A stretch of 64,000 bases of DNA, taken from the NCBI GenBank assembly GCA_947458745.1, contig CANGYQ010000001.1:124001-188000 (forward strand). Reading direction: 5' to 3'. Source of the stretch: Bryobacteraceae bacterium. GTDB lineage: Bacteria > Acidobacteriota > Terriglobia > Bryobacterales > Bryobacteraceae. The position numbers and the translations under genes are program-made. The notes beneath the pieces are model-generated. The model had not been told where the DNA came from and searched no databases. It worked only from the letters and a program-made list of their open reading frames with translations. Below, one piece after another: positions 27,669 to 36,614 of the stretch (position 1 is the stretch's first letter; each line of letters opens with the position of its first letter).

Positions 27669-29468
27669 ATGCGCATCGGCATCGATTCCGGCGGCACGTT
27701 CACCGATTTCGTCGTCCTTGACCCCCAAGGCCGCCTGCGCACCTTCAAGCTCCGCTCCAACCCGCAAGACCCCGCCGCCGTCATCCTGGCCGGTATCGAG
27801 CAAGCCTTGGCTGGGGCGACACCCGCCGCCGTGGACGTCGTCCATGGCTCCACTGTCGCCACCAATGCGCTGCTGGAACGCAAGGGCGCGCGCACCGCAT
27901 TTCTGACCACCGCCGGCTTTGAAGACCTGCTGACGATCGGCCGCCAGAACCGCCGTGAGCTCTACCGCCTGAGCCCCCGGCCTCGTGCCTGCCTGGTCCC
28001 AACCAATCTTTGCTTTGGCGTCACCGAGCGCCAGTTCGCCGACGGCACCATCGAACAAGCACCCAACCCCGCCGCCATCCGCAAACTGGCGCGGCAACTG
28101 AAGGCGGCCGGCATCGAGAGCGTTGCGCTCAGCTTTCTGCACGCCTACCGCGATGGCACGCAGGAGCGGATGGTCCAGCAGGCCTTGGGCGACGGCTTTT
28201 ACATCTCCGCCTCGCACGAAATCTGCCCGGAGTTCCGCGAGTATGAGCGCTCTTCGACAACGGCCATCAACGCCTACGTCGGCCCCTTAATGGACCGCTA
28301 CCTCGGTCGATTGGAGCAAACCAGCCCTTACCCGGTCTCGATTATGCAATCGAGCGGCGGCATCATCACGGCCGCCGAGGCCCGCCGCCAAGCCGTGCGG
28401 ACGATTCTGTCCGGACCCGCCGGGGGTGTCGTCGGAGCACTCGCCATCGCGCGACAAGCCGGCTTTCCGCGCGTGCTGGCTTTCGACATGGGCGGCACGT
28501 CTACTGACGTCAGCCTCTGCGACGGCGACGCGGCAGAAACCACCGAGTCCGAAGTGGACGGCATGCCGGTCCGCGTGCCCATGCTGGATATCCACACGGT
28601 GGGCGCGGGCGGTGGCTCCATTGCGCGGATCGATGAAGGCGGCCTGCTGCGCGTCGGTCCCCAAAGCGCCGGTGCGGACCCCGGCCCCGCCTGCTACGGC
28701 ACTGGCACACTGCCCACCGTCACCGATGCCCATGTGGTGCTGGGCCGCATGAATGCGCTGCTGGGCGGCTCCATGCCGCTGGACCGGGCGCGCAGCGAAA
28801 AGGCTCTGGCGACGCTGGGCCTGGACCCGGTGAAGGCAGCCGAAGGCGTGATCCGCGTCGCCAACGCCAACATGCTGCGGGCCATCCGCGCCGTCAGCAT
28901 CGAACGCGGGCACGACCCGCGCGACTACGCGCTGCTGGCGTTTGGTGGCGGCGGTGGGCTCCATGCCTGTGAAATGGCGGAAGACTTAGGGATCACTACC
29001 GTCATCGTGCCCGACCAGGCCGGCGTCCTGTCCGCCTATGGCATGCTGGCCGCCGACCAGCTCCGCGATTACGCCCAGGGCGTGTTGGGCAGCCCGGACC
29101 TGGAAGGCGTGTTTGCTCGACTGACCCGGCAAGCTGAAGGCCACGGCAAGCTGGAACGATATGCCGACTTGCGGTATGCGGGCCAAAGTTACGAACTGAC
29201 GGTCCCCTGGAAGTCGCGCCTAGGTGCCCAGCGCGCCTTTGAGCAACTCCACGAACGCCTCTACGGCTACCGCATGACGACGGAGATCGAAGTGGTCACG
29301 CTCCGCGTCCGCTCCCGTGTGAAAACCAAACCGTGGCGGACGCCGCCCGCCCAACCTCTTTCCGGCAAAGGGCCCCAGGTACTGTTGAGTTACGGCTCCA
29401 CCACGCTGGTGCCAGCGGGATGGCGCTATAGCCGGGACCGGTTCGGCAACTTGATCCTGACGCGGTAA
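27669..29468 (+). CDS. Hydantoinase/oxoprolinase family, HyuA-like subunit
   Basis: A 599-residue ASKHA-fold protein. N-terminal IGIDSGGTFTDFVVLD and later RVLAFDMGGTSTDVSL are the two nucleotide-binding loops. GSTVATNALLERKGARTAFLTTAGFEDLL is diagnostic for HyuA/5-oxoprolinase/acetone carboxylase beta. These enzymes couple ATP hydrolysis to opening of cyclic amides or to carboxylation, normally with a HyuB partner. No hyuB is adjacent, and the C-terminal part is a little short, so it may act alone or with a distant partner. Substrate unknown. Confidence 0.88.
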   Translation: MRIGIDSGGTFTDFVVLDPQGRLRTFKLRSNPQDPAAVILAGIEQALAGATPAAVDVVHGSTVATNALLERKGARTAFLTTAGFEDLLTIGRQNRRELYRLSPRPRACLVPTNLCFGVTERQFADGTIEQAPNPAAIRKLARQLKAAGIESVALSFLHAYRDGTQERMVQQALGDGFYISASHEICPEFREYERSSTTAINAYVGPLMDRYLGRLEQTSPYPVSIMQSSGGIITAAEARRQAVRTILSGPAGGVVGALAIARQAGFPRVLAFDMGGTSTDVSLCDGDAAETTESEVDGMPVRVPMLDIHTVGAGGGSIARIDEGGLLRVGPQSAGADPGPACYGTGTLPTVTDAHVVLGRMNALLGGSMPLDRARSEKALATLGLDPVKAAEGVIRVANANMLRAIRAVSIERGHDPRDYALLAFGGGGGLHACEMAEDLGITTVIVPDQAGVLSAYGMLAADQLRDYAQGVLGSPDLEGVFARLTRQAEGHGKLERYADLRYAGQSYELTVPWKSRLGAQRAFEQLHERLYGYRMTTEIEVVTLRVRSRVKTKPWRTPPAQPLSGKGPQVLLSYGSTTLVPAGWRYSRDRFGNLILTR

Positions 29469-29505
29469 AGGGTTGCGCGGTCGCGGCGGTGCCGCCCGGG
29501 ATTCC

Positions 29506-30780
29506 CTACGCCATCGCGTTCTTCCACGCATAGAGCGGGAAGCGTTCGGTGAGTTCGGTTACTTTGCGGCGGACGCGGGCGATGTTGTCGTCGGAGGCCG
29601 GTTCGGCCAGGACTTCGGCGATCAGGCGGCCAACGCTGGAAAACTCGGCTTCACCAAAGCCGCGCGTGGTGGCGGCGGGGGTGCCCAAGCGGATTCCGCT
29701 GGGGTTGAGCGGGGGGTTCTGGTCAAACGGGATGCCGTTCTTGTTGACCGTGATGTGCGCCTTGTCGAGCGAAGCTTCGGCTTCCTTGCCGCGCACGCCC
29801 TTAGCGAATACATCCACCAGCACCAGATGCGAATCGGTGCCGCCGGAGATGATCCGGAAGCCTTCGCCCTGCAGGGCCACGCCCAAGGCCTTGGCATTGG
29901 CCATTACACGGCGCTGATAGTTGATAAACTCCGGTGTCATCGCTTCCAGGAAGCAGACCGCCTTTGCGGCCATCACATGCACCAGCGGGCCGCCCTGCGC
30001 GCCAGGGAAGACGTTTTGGTCGATCGCCTTGCCGTACTTCTCGCGCGCCAGAATAATGCCGGAGCGGGGCCCGCGCAGGCTCTTGTGCGTGGTCGAGGTG
30101 ACGATGTCGGCATGCTCACAGGGGTTGGGATAGAGCCCGGCGGCGATCAGGCCGGAATAGTGGGCCATGTCCACCATCAACAGCGCGCCCACAGAATCGG
30201 CGATCTGACGGAAGCGGGCAAAGTCGATGACGCGGGAGTAGGCACTGGCACCGGCCACCAGCATTTTGGGCTTGTGCTCATCCGCCAACCGGGCCAGTTC
30301 GTCGTAATCGATCAGTTCGTTGTCTTGACGGACGCCGTAGGGGACGAACTTGTAGGTCTTGCCGGAAAAGTTCAGGTGGTGGCCGTGAGTCAAGTGGCCG
30401 CCGTGGGAAAGATTCATGCCCAGGATCGTGTCGCCCGGTTGCAGCACGGCGGCATAGGCGGCCTGGTTGGCCTGGCTGCCGGAATGCGGCTGGACGTTGG
30501 CGTATTCGGCCTTGAAAAGCTGCTTGGCGCGATCGCGGGCCAGGGTTTCAACGACATCGGCGAACTCGCAGCCGCCATAGTAACGGCGGCCGGGGTAGCC
30601 TTCGGCGTACTTGTTGGTGAGCACGCTGCCGGTGGCTTCCAGCACCGCTTCGGAGGTGAAATTTTCGCTGGCGATCAGTTCGATGTAGGTCTGCTGGCGT
30701 TCCAGCTCATGCTCAATGGCGCGGGCGATTTCGGGGTCGACGGCCGCGAGACTGCGGGCCATGCTCTGTTGTGCGTTCAC
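29506..30780 (-). CDS. glyA: Serine hydroxymethyltransferase
   Basis: A 424-residue PLP enzyme that converts serine and THF to glycine and methylene-THF. [50 protein letters not shown] and the PLP-lysine segment [12 protein letters not shown] are all intact. The start is a GTG with GGAGGA about nine bases upstream. The next gene upstream on the strand is rpiB, 42 bases away. Confidence 0.98.
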   Translation of the reverse strand: MNAQQSMARSLAAVDPEIARAIEHELERQQTYIELIASENFTSEAVLEATGSVLTNKYAEGYPGRRYYGGCEFADVVETLARDRAKQLFKAEYANVQPHSGSQANQAAYAAVLQPGDTILGMNLSHGGHLTHGHHLNFSGKTYKFVPYGVRQDNELIDYDELARLADEHKPKMLVAGASAYSRVIDFARFRQIADSVGALLMVDMAHYSGLIAAGLYPNPCEHADIVTSTTHKSLRGPRSGIILAREKYGKAIDQNVFPGAQGGPLVHVMAAKAVCFLEAMTPEFINYQRRVMANAKALGVALQGEGFRIISGGTDSHLVLVDVFAKGVRGKEAEASLDKAHITVNKNGIPFDQNPPLNPSGIRLGTPAATTRGFGEAEFSSVGRLIAEVLAEPASDDNIARVRRKVTELTERFPLYAWKNAMA

Positions 30781-30822
30781 TTATGCTTTTCCTCCAACTG
30801 CGTCACGGTTGCTCCCAGGGCG

Positions 30823-31263
30823 CTATTCCTGCTCTAGCTGCGCCACTTTGTCCAGGCGGCGCTGGTGGCGGCCGCCTTCAAAGGTGGTGGACAGAAAGAC
30901 ATCAGCGTACTTATCGGCCTCTTCCGGGCTGGTAAAGCGGGCACCGATGGCCAGAATGTTGGCGTTGTTGTGGGCGCGGGTGAGACGCACTTCATCTTCA
31001 TTGACGGCGAGAGCCGCCCGGATACCGTCTACCTTGTTGGCAGCAATAGACATACCGACGCCGGTGGAGCAGACCAACAGACCGCATTCGGTCTCGCCTT
31101 GGGCCACCCGATGCGCCACCTGAGCCGCGTAGTCCGGGTAGTCCGTTGATTCTTCAGAACTTGTGCCGACGTCTACGACATCGTGACCTTGCTGCAGCAG
31201 GTGCTGCCGCAAGTGTTCTTTCAGTTGGAAACCGGCGTGATCGGCGCCGAGGGCGATCTTCAT
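30823..31263 (-). CDS. rpiB: Ribose-5-phosphate isomerase B
   Basis: A 146-residue RpiB/LacAB-type isomerase. The ATG at 31263 begins the family N-terminus MKIALGADHAGFQLKEHL; longer frames are non-coding. STDYPDYA and GLLVCSTGVGMSIAANKVDGIRAAL carry the active-site Asp and Cys. It interconverts ribose-5-P and ribulose-5-P in the pentose phosphate pathway. The Cys loop reads CSTG in place of the more usual CGTG. Directly upstream of glyA, an arrangement common in bacteria. Confidence 0.96.
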   Translation of the reverse strand: MKIALGADHAGFQLKEHLRQHLLQQGHDVVDVGTSSEESTDYPDYAAQVAHRVAQGETECGLLVCSTGVGMSIAANKVDGIRAALAVNEDEVRLTRAHNNANILAIGARFTSPEEADKYADVFLSTTFEGGRHQRRLDKVAQLEQE

Positions 31264-31289
31264 GGGTATCTTTAGAATACCATCTGGAC

Positions 31290-32180
31290 CTAAACGGTCC
31301 GGCCATCCAGAACGGAAGTCATGAAGGTATAGCCCTGGCTGACGCCGTAGCGGGCATCGGTCTTGACCAGTTTCATGAACTCGGCGTGGCCGCTCTGGGA
31401 ACGGCAGACAAGGCAACCCGCGCTATCGACGCCGATGTCGTCGTCGGACCGGCTCCAGCCATGGTGCTGGTTGATGCCGAACATGCCCAGGTCGCCAGGG
31501 TCGCCGTCGCGGCGGAGGTCGTTGTTGCGATCGCGGGTGATGCGCAAGGGCTGGGCCTGTACTAGCGCCTCGTGGGCGGACGGCTTGGAGGCATTGTGAA
31601 TGCCCACCACCCACGCTTTGTGCTGGCCTAGCGTGATGTGCGCCGCGCCGCCGGGGTTACGCAGCGTGGGGTCCAGCGAATACTTCCGGCCGGGCTGGGT
31701 GGTGGCAATCCAGGCCCCAGCCATGACGGGCACGCCATCGGCACCGATGCGAATGAGGAAGCGGCTGTCGTTGTAGGCGTTGGCCGCGTTGGCATTCAAG
31801 ACGCCCTGGGGGTTGATGCCCTCGGCGTAGACGATGTTTACGCAGCCCGGATGGCGGGCCACCCAGTGGCCGGCCCCTTGCATCCGGCTGATCAGGCGTC
31901 CGGCAAGATCAGCGCCGGGCTTGAGAGGGAACAGAGTATTCTCGCCCAGCAGCCGTTTGGCGAGAGCGGCATCGAGCTGCGTGGCCGCGGGCTGCCCCGC
32001 CCGTTCGAGAAACGCCCGCAGCGCCCAATTGGAGACTTGACCGAATTTGCCGTCACTGGGCGGGTCCAGCAGCCCGAAGGCGGCCAAGCGATCCTGGATA
32101 TCGGTGGCCAGCGGGACGTCGGCGCTGATCCGGGAGAAAGGGACGGGGGCTCCGCCGTTAGCAATGTCGGTCAATCGCAT
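31290..32180 (-). CDS. Putative peptidoglycan-binding / transpeptidase-like protein
   Basis: About 296 residues from the ATG at 32180. The N-terminal third (DIQDRLAAFGLLDPPSDGKFGQVSNWALRAFLERAG) has the look of a peptidoglycan-binding helical domain. Near the C-terminus FGINQHHGWSRSDDDIGVDSAGCLVC has the spacing His-Gly then Ser-x-Gly-Cys, as in L,D-transpeptidase-like active sites. No clear signal peptide was seen, which would fit export by a non-classical route or a phage-type enzyme. The assignment is tentative; it could also be a lysozyme-like phage relic. Confidence 0.5.
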   Translation of the reverse strand: MRLTDIANGGAPVPFSRISADVPLATDIQDRLAAFGLLDPPSDGKFGQVSNWALRAFLERAGQPAATQLDAALAKRLLGENTLFPLKPGADLAGRLISRMQGAGHWVARHPGCVNIVYAEGINPQGVLNANAANAYNDSRFLIRIGADGVPVMAGAWIATTQPGRKYSLDPTLRNPGGAAHITLGQHKAWVVGIHNASKPSAHEALVQAQPLRITRDRNNDLRRDGDPGDLGMFGINQHHGWSRSDDDIGVDSAGCLVCRSQSGHAEFMKLVKTDARYGVSQGYTFMTSVLDGRTV

Positions 32181-32239
32181 ACAGAAGTATAGGCGCAAAG
32201 CGGCAGCGGAAAGCGACAGTGCCTGGAGCAAATAGCGGA

Positions 32240-32632
32240 CTAGAGCAGTTGCAGTTCGGGCATGGGATAGTGTTTGCGGTTGCGCGTCCAGAGCGGCAGC
32301 CGGTGCTGAATGGCAGTGGCGGCGATGAAGGCATCAGGCAATTCCAGACCATGGCTGGCCTGATACCGCAGCAGCAGTTCCCCCGCCAGCCGCCCGGTCT
32401 GGGCATCCGCCGGAAGGCACGTCAGCTTGTTCAGGAACTCGGTCAACGTCTTGACTTCGCTAGGCCGCACGCCCCGGCCCAACTCGGCCGCTGTGATGGG
32501 GCTGTAGAGAGTAATGGTGCTTGACCCCGCCACGGTCGTCCAGCGCCCCACGATCTCCTGATTCCGGCCCCGCAACACCTCGATCACCACATCGGTGTCG
32601 AGGAGCATGGCGTCTACTGGAGTTTCTGCCAT
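32240..32632 (-). CDS. vapC: VapC-type PIN domain toxin
   Basis: A 130-residue PIN nuclease. MLLDTDVVIEVLRGR holds the first catalytic Asp, TAAELGRG the Glu, and LELPDAFIAATAIQH plus LWTRNRKHYP the remaining sites. The start at 32632 overlaps the antitoxin gene by 19 bases; an ATG at 32608 would leave a five-base gap. VapC toxins are Mg-dependent RNases that cut tRNA or rRNA. Co-transcribed with the ribbon-helix-helix gene just upstream. Confidence 0.88.
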   Translation of the reverse strand: MAETPVDAMLLDTDVVIEVLRGRNQEIVGRWTTVAGSSTITLYSPITAAELGRGVRPSEVKTLTEFLNKLTCLPADAQTGRLAGELLLRYQASHGLELPDAFIAATAIQHRLPLWTRNRKHYPMPELQLL

Positions 32633-32868
32633 CTTCGAGGGCTCTGGCGAAGGGACCGCACGTAGGTTTCCGTATCCGGCAGGTCATCCCGGTCTTTCCA
32701 CAGACCGATCACGCCCAACATGGCTTTCTTGCGATCCTCTGAATCGGACTCAAGCTCCTGACGGAGAATGCGACGGACCGCCTCAGAAACGCTAGTCCCA
32801 TCACGACTGGCACGCAACTCAAGCATCGTCCACAGATGCTCATCGATATAAAGCTGCGTCCGCTTCAT
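32614..32868 (-). CDS. vapB: VapB-type ribbon-helix-helix antitoxin
   Basis: An 84-residue protein with the CopG/RHH N-terminus MKRTQLYIDEHLWTMLELRASRDGTSVSEAVRRILRQEL: a short beta strand followed by two helices. RHH antitoxins bind palindromic operators as dimers. A 15-base palindrome sits two bases before the ATG. Pairs with the PIN toxin downstream. Confidence 0.87.
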   Translation of the reverse strand: MKRTQLYIDEHLWTMLELRASRDGTSVSEAVRRILRQELESDSEDRKKAMLGVIGLWKDRDDLPDTETYVRSLRQSPRRWQKLQ

Positions 32869-32869
32869 G

Positions 32870-32884
32870 ATGTATACTATACAT
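32870..32884. promoter_or_regulatory. Palindromic operator between vapB and proS
   Basis: ATGTATACTATACAT is a perfect inverted repeat apart from its central base. It lies two bases upstream of the vapB start and 11 bases upstream of the proS start. It also contains TATACT (plus, 32873-32878) and TATAGT (minus), usable as -10 elements in both directions. A VapB dimer bound here would be expected to affect both promoters. Confidence 0.55.
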
Positions 32885-32895
32885 TACTCCTTCTC

Positions 32896-34599
32896 ATGTA
32901 CTGGTCAAAACTGTTTATCCCCACGCTTCGTGAGGACCCCGCCGACGCCGAAGTGGCGAGCCATCGCCTGTTGCTGCGCGCGGGCTATATCCGTCAGCTT
33001 TCGGCTGGCATTTACAACTATCTGTTCCTCGCCCAGCGTTCGATCTTGAAGATCACGCAGATTGTGCGCGAGGAGATGGATGCGATTGGCGGCCAGGAGA
33101 TGCTGCTGCCGGCGCTGAATCCGGCTGAGGTCTGGAAGGAATCGGGCCGTTGGGAAGGCATGGGGCAGAACATGTTCCGCCTGAAGGACCGCTGGGGCCA
33201 CGACCTCTGCCTGGGCATGACCCACGAAGAGATCATGACCTACATCGCCCGCGGCGAACTGCGCAGCTACAAGCAACTGCCGCAGATCTGGTATCAGATC
33301 CAAACCAAGTTCCGTGACGAACCCCGGCCCAAATCCGGCCTGCTCCGCGTCCGCCAGTTCATCATGAAGGACGCCTATTCGTTCGATTTGGCGCCCGAAG
33401 GGCTGGACAAATCCTACGACGCGCACGCGGTGGCTTATCGCAAGATCTTCACCCGTTGCGGCCTGGACTTTATTGAAGTGGAAGCCGATTCCGGCGCCAT
33501 GGGCGGCAGCCAGAGCCAGGAGTTCATGGTGGCCTCCGCGGCAGGCGAAGATTTTGTGGTTCGGTGCCGCGCCACCGGCTACGCGGCCAATCTCGAAAAG
33601 GCCGTCTCGCGCCCGGTGCCGCCTGCGCAGCCCGATCCCGAAGGCGACGCGCCGGAAGAGATTCACACTCCGGGGCAGAAAACGATCGCCGAAGTGGCGG
33701 CGTTCTTGTCGCTACCGGAAACCTCGCTGATCAAGAGCGTGGTGGTGGTGACCGACGACAACCGCCCGTTCCTGGTGCTGCTGCGTGGTGATCACCAGTT
33801 GAGCGAGACCAAGTTCAACTCGGCCGTCGGAGCCAAGGAACACCGTGCTGCCCATCCGGACGAGATCCGCGAATGGTTCCAGGCGGACCCCGGTTCACTG
33901 GGTCCGGTGGGCGTGACGAAGCTGAAGGTACTGACGGACAAGGCACTGGAAGGCCGCCAGAACATGGTCTCCGGGGCGAACCGGAACGACTATCACTTGA
34001 AGAACGTCACGCCGGGCCGCGACTTCATGGCCGAGTATCATGACTTGCGGCAGGTGGTTTCGGGCGATACCGAACTCGAAACCGGGGCGGCGCTGGACGT
34101 CGTAAAGACGGTCGAGATCGGGCACATCTTCAAGCTGGGCTATCGTTACTCAAAATCGATGGGGCTGAACGTCTTGACCGAATCCGGTGAAGAGAAGGCC
34201 GTCATCATGGGCAGCTACGGCATCGGCATTGAGCGCATCCTGTGCGCGGCCTTTGAGCTGTACAACGACAAGGACGGCGTTTCGCTGCCGGCCTCGATCG
34301 CTCCGTTTGCGCTGGTGCTGACGGTGACGAATCTGAAGGACGAAGCGCTGCTGGCGGCGGGCAATGATCTCTATGCCCAGGCCAAGGCGGCGGGCATTGA
34401 TGTGTTGATGGATGACCGTGACGAACGGCCGGGCGTTAAGTTTAAGGACGCAGACCTGATCGGCATTCCGTGGCGCATCAACATCGGCAAGAAGGTGGCC
34501 CAGGGTCTCGTCGAAGTGGTGGAACGGCGGACAAAGGAGATGGTGGAGAAGCCGCTGGCGGAAGCGATCGCCTACGTTGCGGACCGGCTCCGTGGGTAA
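32896..34599 (+). CDS. proS: Prolyl-tRNA synthetase
   Basis: A 567-residue bacterial-type (long) ProRS. The ATG at 32896 gives the family N-terminus MYWSKLFIPTLREDP. RYxxAG-type start RLLLRAGYIRQLSAGIY, the class II motif 2 region around RDEPRPKSGLLRVRQFIMKDAYSFD, and the motif 3 region SYGIGIERILCA are intact. The insertion editing domain (about 235-385) that deacylates Ala-tRNA(Pro) is present, with KSVVVVTDDNRPFLVLLRGDHQLSE. There is no ribosome-binding site, and the mRNA leader may be about 11 bases. Confidence 0.97.
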   Translation: MYWSKLFIPTLREDPADAEVASHRLLLRAGYIRQLSAGIYNYLFLAQRSILKITQIVREEMDAIGGQEMLLPALNPAEVWKESGRWEGMGQNMFRLKDRWGHDLCLGMTHEEIMTYIARGELRSYKQLPQIWYQIQTKFRDEPRPKSGLLRVRQFIMKDAYSFDLAPEGLDKSYDAHAVAYRKIFTRCGLDFIEVEADSGAMGGSQSQEFMVASAAGEDFVVRCRATGYAANLEKAVSRPVPPAQPDPEGDAPEEIHTPGQKTIAEVAAFLSLPETSLIKSVVVVTDDNRPFLVLLRGDHQLSETKFNSAVGAKEHRAAHPDEIREWFQADPGSLGPVGVTKLKVLTDKALEGRQNMVSGANRNDYHLKNVTPGRDFMAEYHDLRQVVSGDTELETGAALDVVKTVEIGHIFKLGYRYSKSMGLNVLTESGEEKAVIMGSYGIGIERILCAAFELYNDKDGVSLPASIAPFALVLTVTNLKDEALLAAGNDLYAQAKAAGIDVLMDDRDERPGVKFKDADLIGIPWRINIGKKVAQGLVEVVERRTKEMVEKPLAEAIAYVADRLRG

Positions 34600-35713
34600 C
34601 GACTGGAAGGCGATCCGGGCCGAGTTTCCGGCGCTGGATGCCTGCACGTATCTCAACACCGCCACGTTTGGCCAACTGGCCCGCCGCACGCGCGCGGCCA
34701 TTGACCGCCACTTTGACCATCGTGACGAAGTGGCCTGTGCTGACTTTCTGGAATGGTTCAACGATGCCGACCAGGTGCGCGGCTCGGTGGCGCGCTTACT
34801 GCACGTCGAGGCCGAAGACATCGCCTTTATCCCGATGGCCGGGCAGGCGATCTCGCTGCTGATCGCGGGCATCGACTGGCGGCCAGGCGACCGGATTGTG
34901 ACGCTCGAAAACGAGTTTCCGAACCAGATCTACTTCCCTGCCCTGCTAGCCGAGCGGGGCGTGGAACTGGTGGTGGCTCCGTGGGAGCGGTTCTACGATT
35001 CGATCAATAGCCGCACTCGATTGGTGGCCTTAAGCGGGCTCAGCTATCTGAATGGTTTCCGCGCACCCGCCGAAGAAGTGGGCCGGTTTTGCCGGGAGCG
35101 CAACGTGTTGTTCTATCTGGATGCCACGCAGGGCTGCGGCGCGATGGAGTATGACCTGAGCCGCATTCCGGTGGACGTCTTTGCCGTGCACGCCTACAAG
35201 TGGATGCTGGCACCGAACGGCACCGGCTTCATGTACGTTGCGCCGCAAGTCCGGGAGTGGCTAAAGCCGACGCTGGTGGGCTGGCGGAGCGACCGCAACT
35301 GGCGCAACGTGGACCAACTGGAAGCAGCGGCTCCCAAGTTCGGCCCCGCAGCGGAGCGCTATGAAGGCGGCATGCTGGCCCATTCGCTGATCTACGGCTT
35401 GGGCGCGTCCGTGGAGATGATGCTCGAAATCGGACCGGCGGCGATTGAGCAGCGGGTGATGGAACTCGCCGGGCGGACGCGGCGGATGCTGGAAAGCCAC
35501 GGCGGGGAGTTTCTGGAAGGCGAGCTTTACCGCTCACCCATCCTGGCCCCCAAGTTTCCGGGCCGCGATGCCTCGTTGCTGGCGCAGCAGTTGAAGCAGG
35601 CGGGCGTGCTGGTGAGCGCGCGGTATGGCCGTTTGCGGGTCTCGACGCATTTTTATAATGACGAGAACGATCTTGACCGGCTGAGTGAAGAGCTCAAAGG
35701 GTTACTTCAATAA
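34592..35713 (+). CDS. Class V aminotransferase-fold PLP enzyme
   Basis: A 373-residue fold-type-I PLP enzyme related to cysteine desulfurases and isopenicillin N epimerase. TYLNTATFGQLARRT at the N-terminus, FIPMAGQAISLLIAGIDW in the cofactor-binding region, and VFAVHAYKWMLAPNGTGF with the PLP lysine. The GTG at 34592 overlaps the proS stop by eight bases; a TTG at 34577 is a weaker option. The catalytic Cys loop of NifS/SufS is not evident, so a transaminase, lyase or epimerase role is more likely. Substrate unknown. Confidence 0.85.
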   Translation: MGNDWKAIRAEFPALDACTYLNTATFGQLARRTRAAIDRHFDHRDEVACADFLEWFNDADQVRGSVARLLHVEAEDIAFIPMAGQAISLLIAGIDWRPGDRIVTLENEFPNQIYFPALLAERGVELVVAPWERFYDSINSRTRLVALSGLSYLNGFRAPAEEVGRFCRERNVLFYLDATQGCGAMEYDLSRIPVDVFAVHAYKWMLAPNGTGFMYVAPQVREWLKPTLVGWRSDRNWRNVDQLEAAAPKFGPAAERYEGGMLAHSLIYGLGASVEMMLEIGPAAIEQRVMELAGRTRRMLESHGGEFLEGELYRSPILAPKFPGRDASLLAQQLKQAGVLVSARYGRLRVSTHFYNDENDLDRLSEELKGLLQ

Positions 35714-35761
35714 GTTCCTGCCGTTTAACCACCCCTCTTTTTCGTACTTATTAGTTTTTTC

Positions 35762-35789
35762 TTGACTATCAAGAGATGCATGCTAATCT
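35762..35789 (+). promoter_or_regulatory. Sigma70-type promoter for the PEP-CTERM gene
   Basis: TTGACT (35762-35767) and TAATCT (35784-35789) with a 16-base spacer form a good promoter in an AT-rich patch, followed by about 43 bases of leader. It implies the PEP-CTERM gene is transcribed independently of the upstream aminotransferase. Confidence 0.45.
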
Positions 35790-35838
35790 CCAGTTGACGA
35801 AGAACCTAGCTAAGGTCCGTCAGTAAGAGGTGCCCGGC

Positions 35839-36588
35839 ATGAAGACTGGTTTTGTCTGCTTTGCGATGGCAGGGGCATTGAGCGCGGGCACCACAGGGCT
35901 GTTCACGGTTGATGCAAGATCTAACATATTCGGCGCAGGCCGGCTAACCTCTCCCGAACCAGGAGGGATTTCGTACGAGCCTGGCCTTCCGCCCCCCGGC
36001 TTTCTGGTGCCCTCAACCGCGACCATGGCTACGTTTGAAAGCGTTACGGGGCTGACGAACTGCGTCCGGATTGTGCCTTCGATCGGCCCGGATGGTGGCC
36101 AGTGCTCCGGAATAGATACGCAGATCAACAGTTATAGAGGTATTTCGGGCATAGTGGCCCGCGAGCGCCAGTTGTTCCTCGTGGGGGTCTTCCTGGGAGC
36201 ATCCAATCCGACTGACCCAGCTCCGAATAGAATCAGCTACGTGACGCCGGCTGATTATTCACAGACAAGCTACAGCCCGGAGCTGAATCAGAGTTTCTTT
36301 ATCGGTGATGGGTTGACCGGTACCGGCTCAGGAACAATACAAACCTTCTTCGTCCCGGCAGGCGCCCGGAGGCTCTACTTCGGGTTTGAGGATACATTCT
36401 ACTTTGGGCACTACTGGCCGCCGGGCCTTGACCCCGGATACTATGGCGACAACGTTGGCGCGCTCAATGGCACATTCAACTTTGATGGCCTAGACGGCAC
36501 ACCCACGCCCCTACCAATTGAGACGCCTGAGACTTCGTCGCTCGTGCTGGTAGCGGCTGGTCTGGCGTGTCTATTGCGTCGCAAATAG
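35839..36588 (+). CDS. PEP-CTERM sorting domain protein
   Basis: A 249-residue secreted protein. AAGAGG at 35825-35830 fixes the ATG at 35839. A signal peptide (MKTGFVCFAMAGALSAG) precedes a low-complexity, Gly/Ser/Pro-rich beta region with no recognisable catalytic motif. The last 20 residues are PETSSLVLVAAGLACLLRRK, a PEP-CTERM-type anchor: Pro-Glu-x, hydrophobic helix, terminal Arg cluster. Such proteins are cut and sorted by an exosortase, linked to exopolysaccharide and biofilm. No exosortase gene is in this window. Confidence 0.75.
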   Translation: MKTGFVCFAMAGALSAGTTGLFTVDARSNIFGAGRLTSPEPGGISYEPGLPPPGFLVPSTATMATFESVTGLTNCVRIVPSIGPDGGQCSGIDTQINSYRGISGIVARERQLFLVGVFLGASNPTDPAPNRISYVTPADYSQTSYSPELNQSFFIGDGLTGTGSGTIQTFFVPAGARRLYFGFEDTFYFGHYWPPGLDPGYYGDNVGALNGTFNFDGLDGTPTPLPIETPETSSLVLVAAGLACLLRRK

Positions 36589-36614
36589 AGGCAGCCTCAG
36601 CCACGAACTGCGCG

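Noticed and set aside
29473-30837. A 454-codon open frame antisense to glyA
   Set aside because: Gly/Ala/Val-rich shadow of glyA with no motif.
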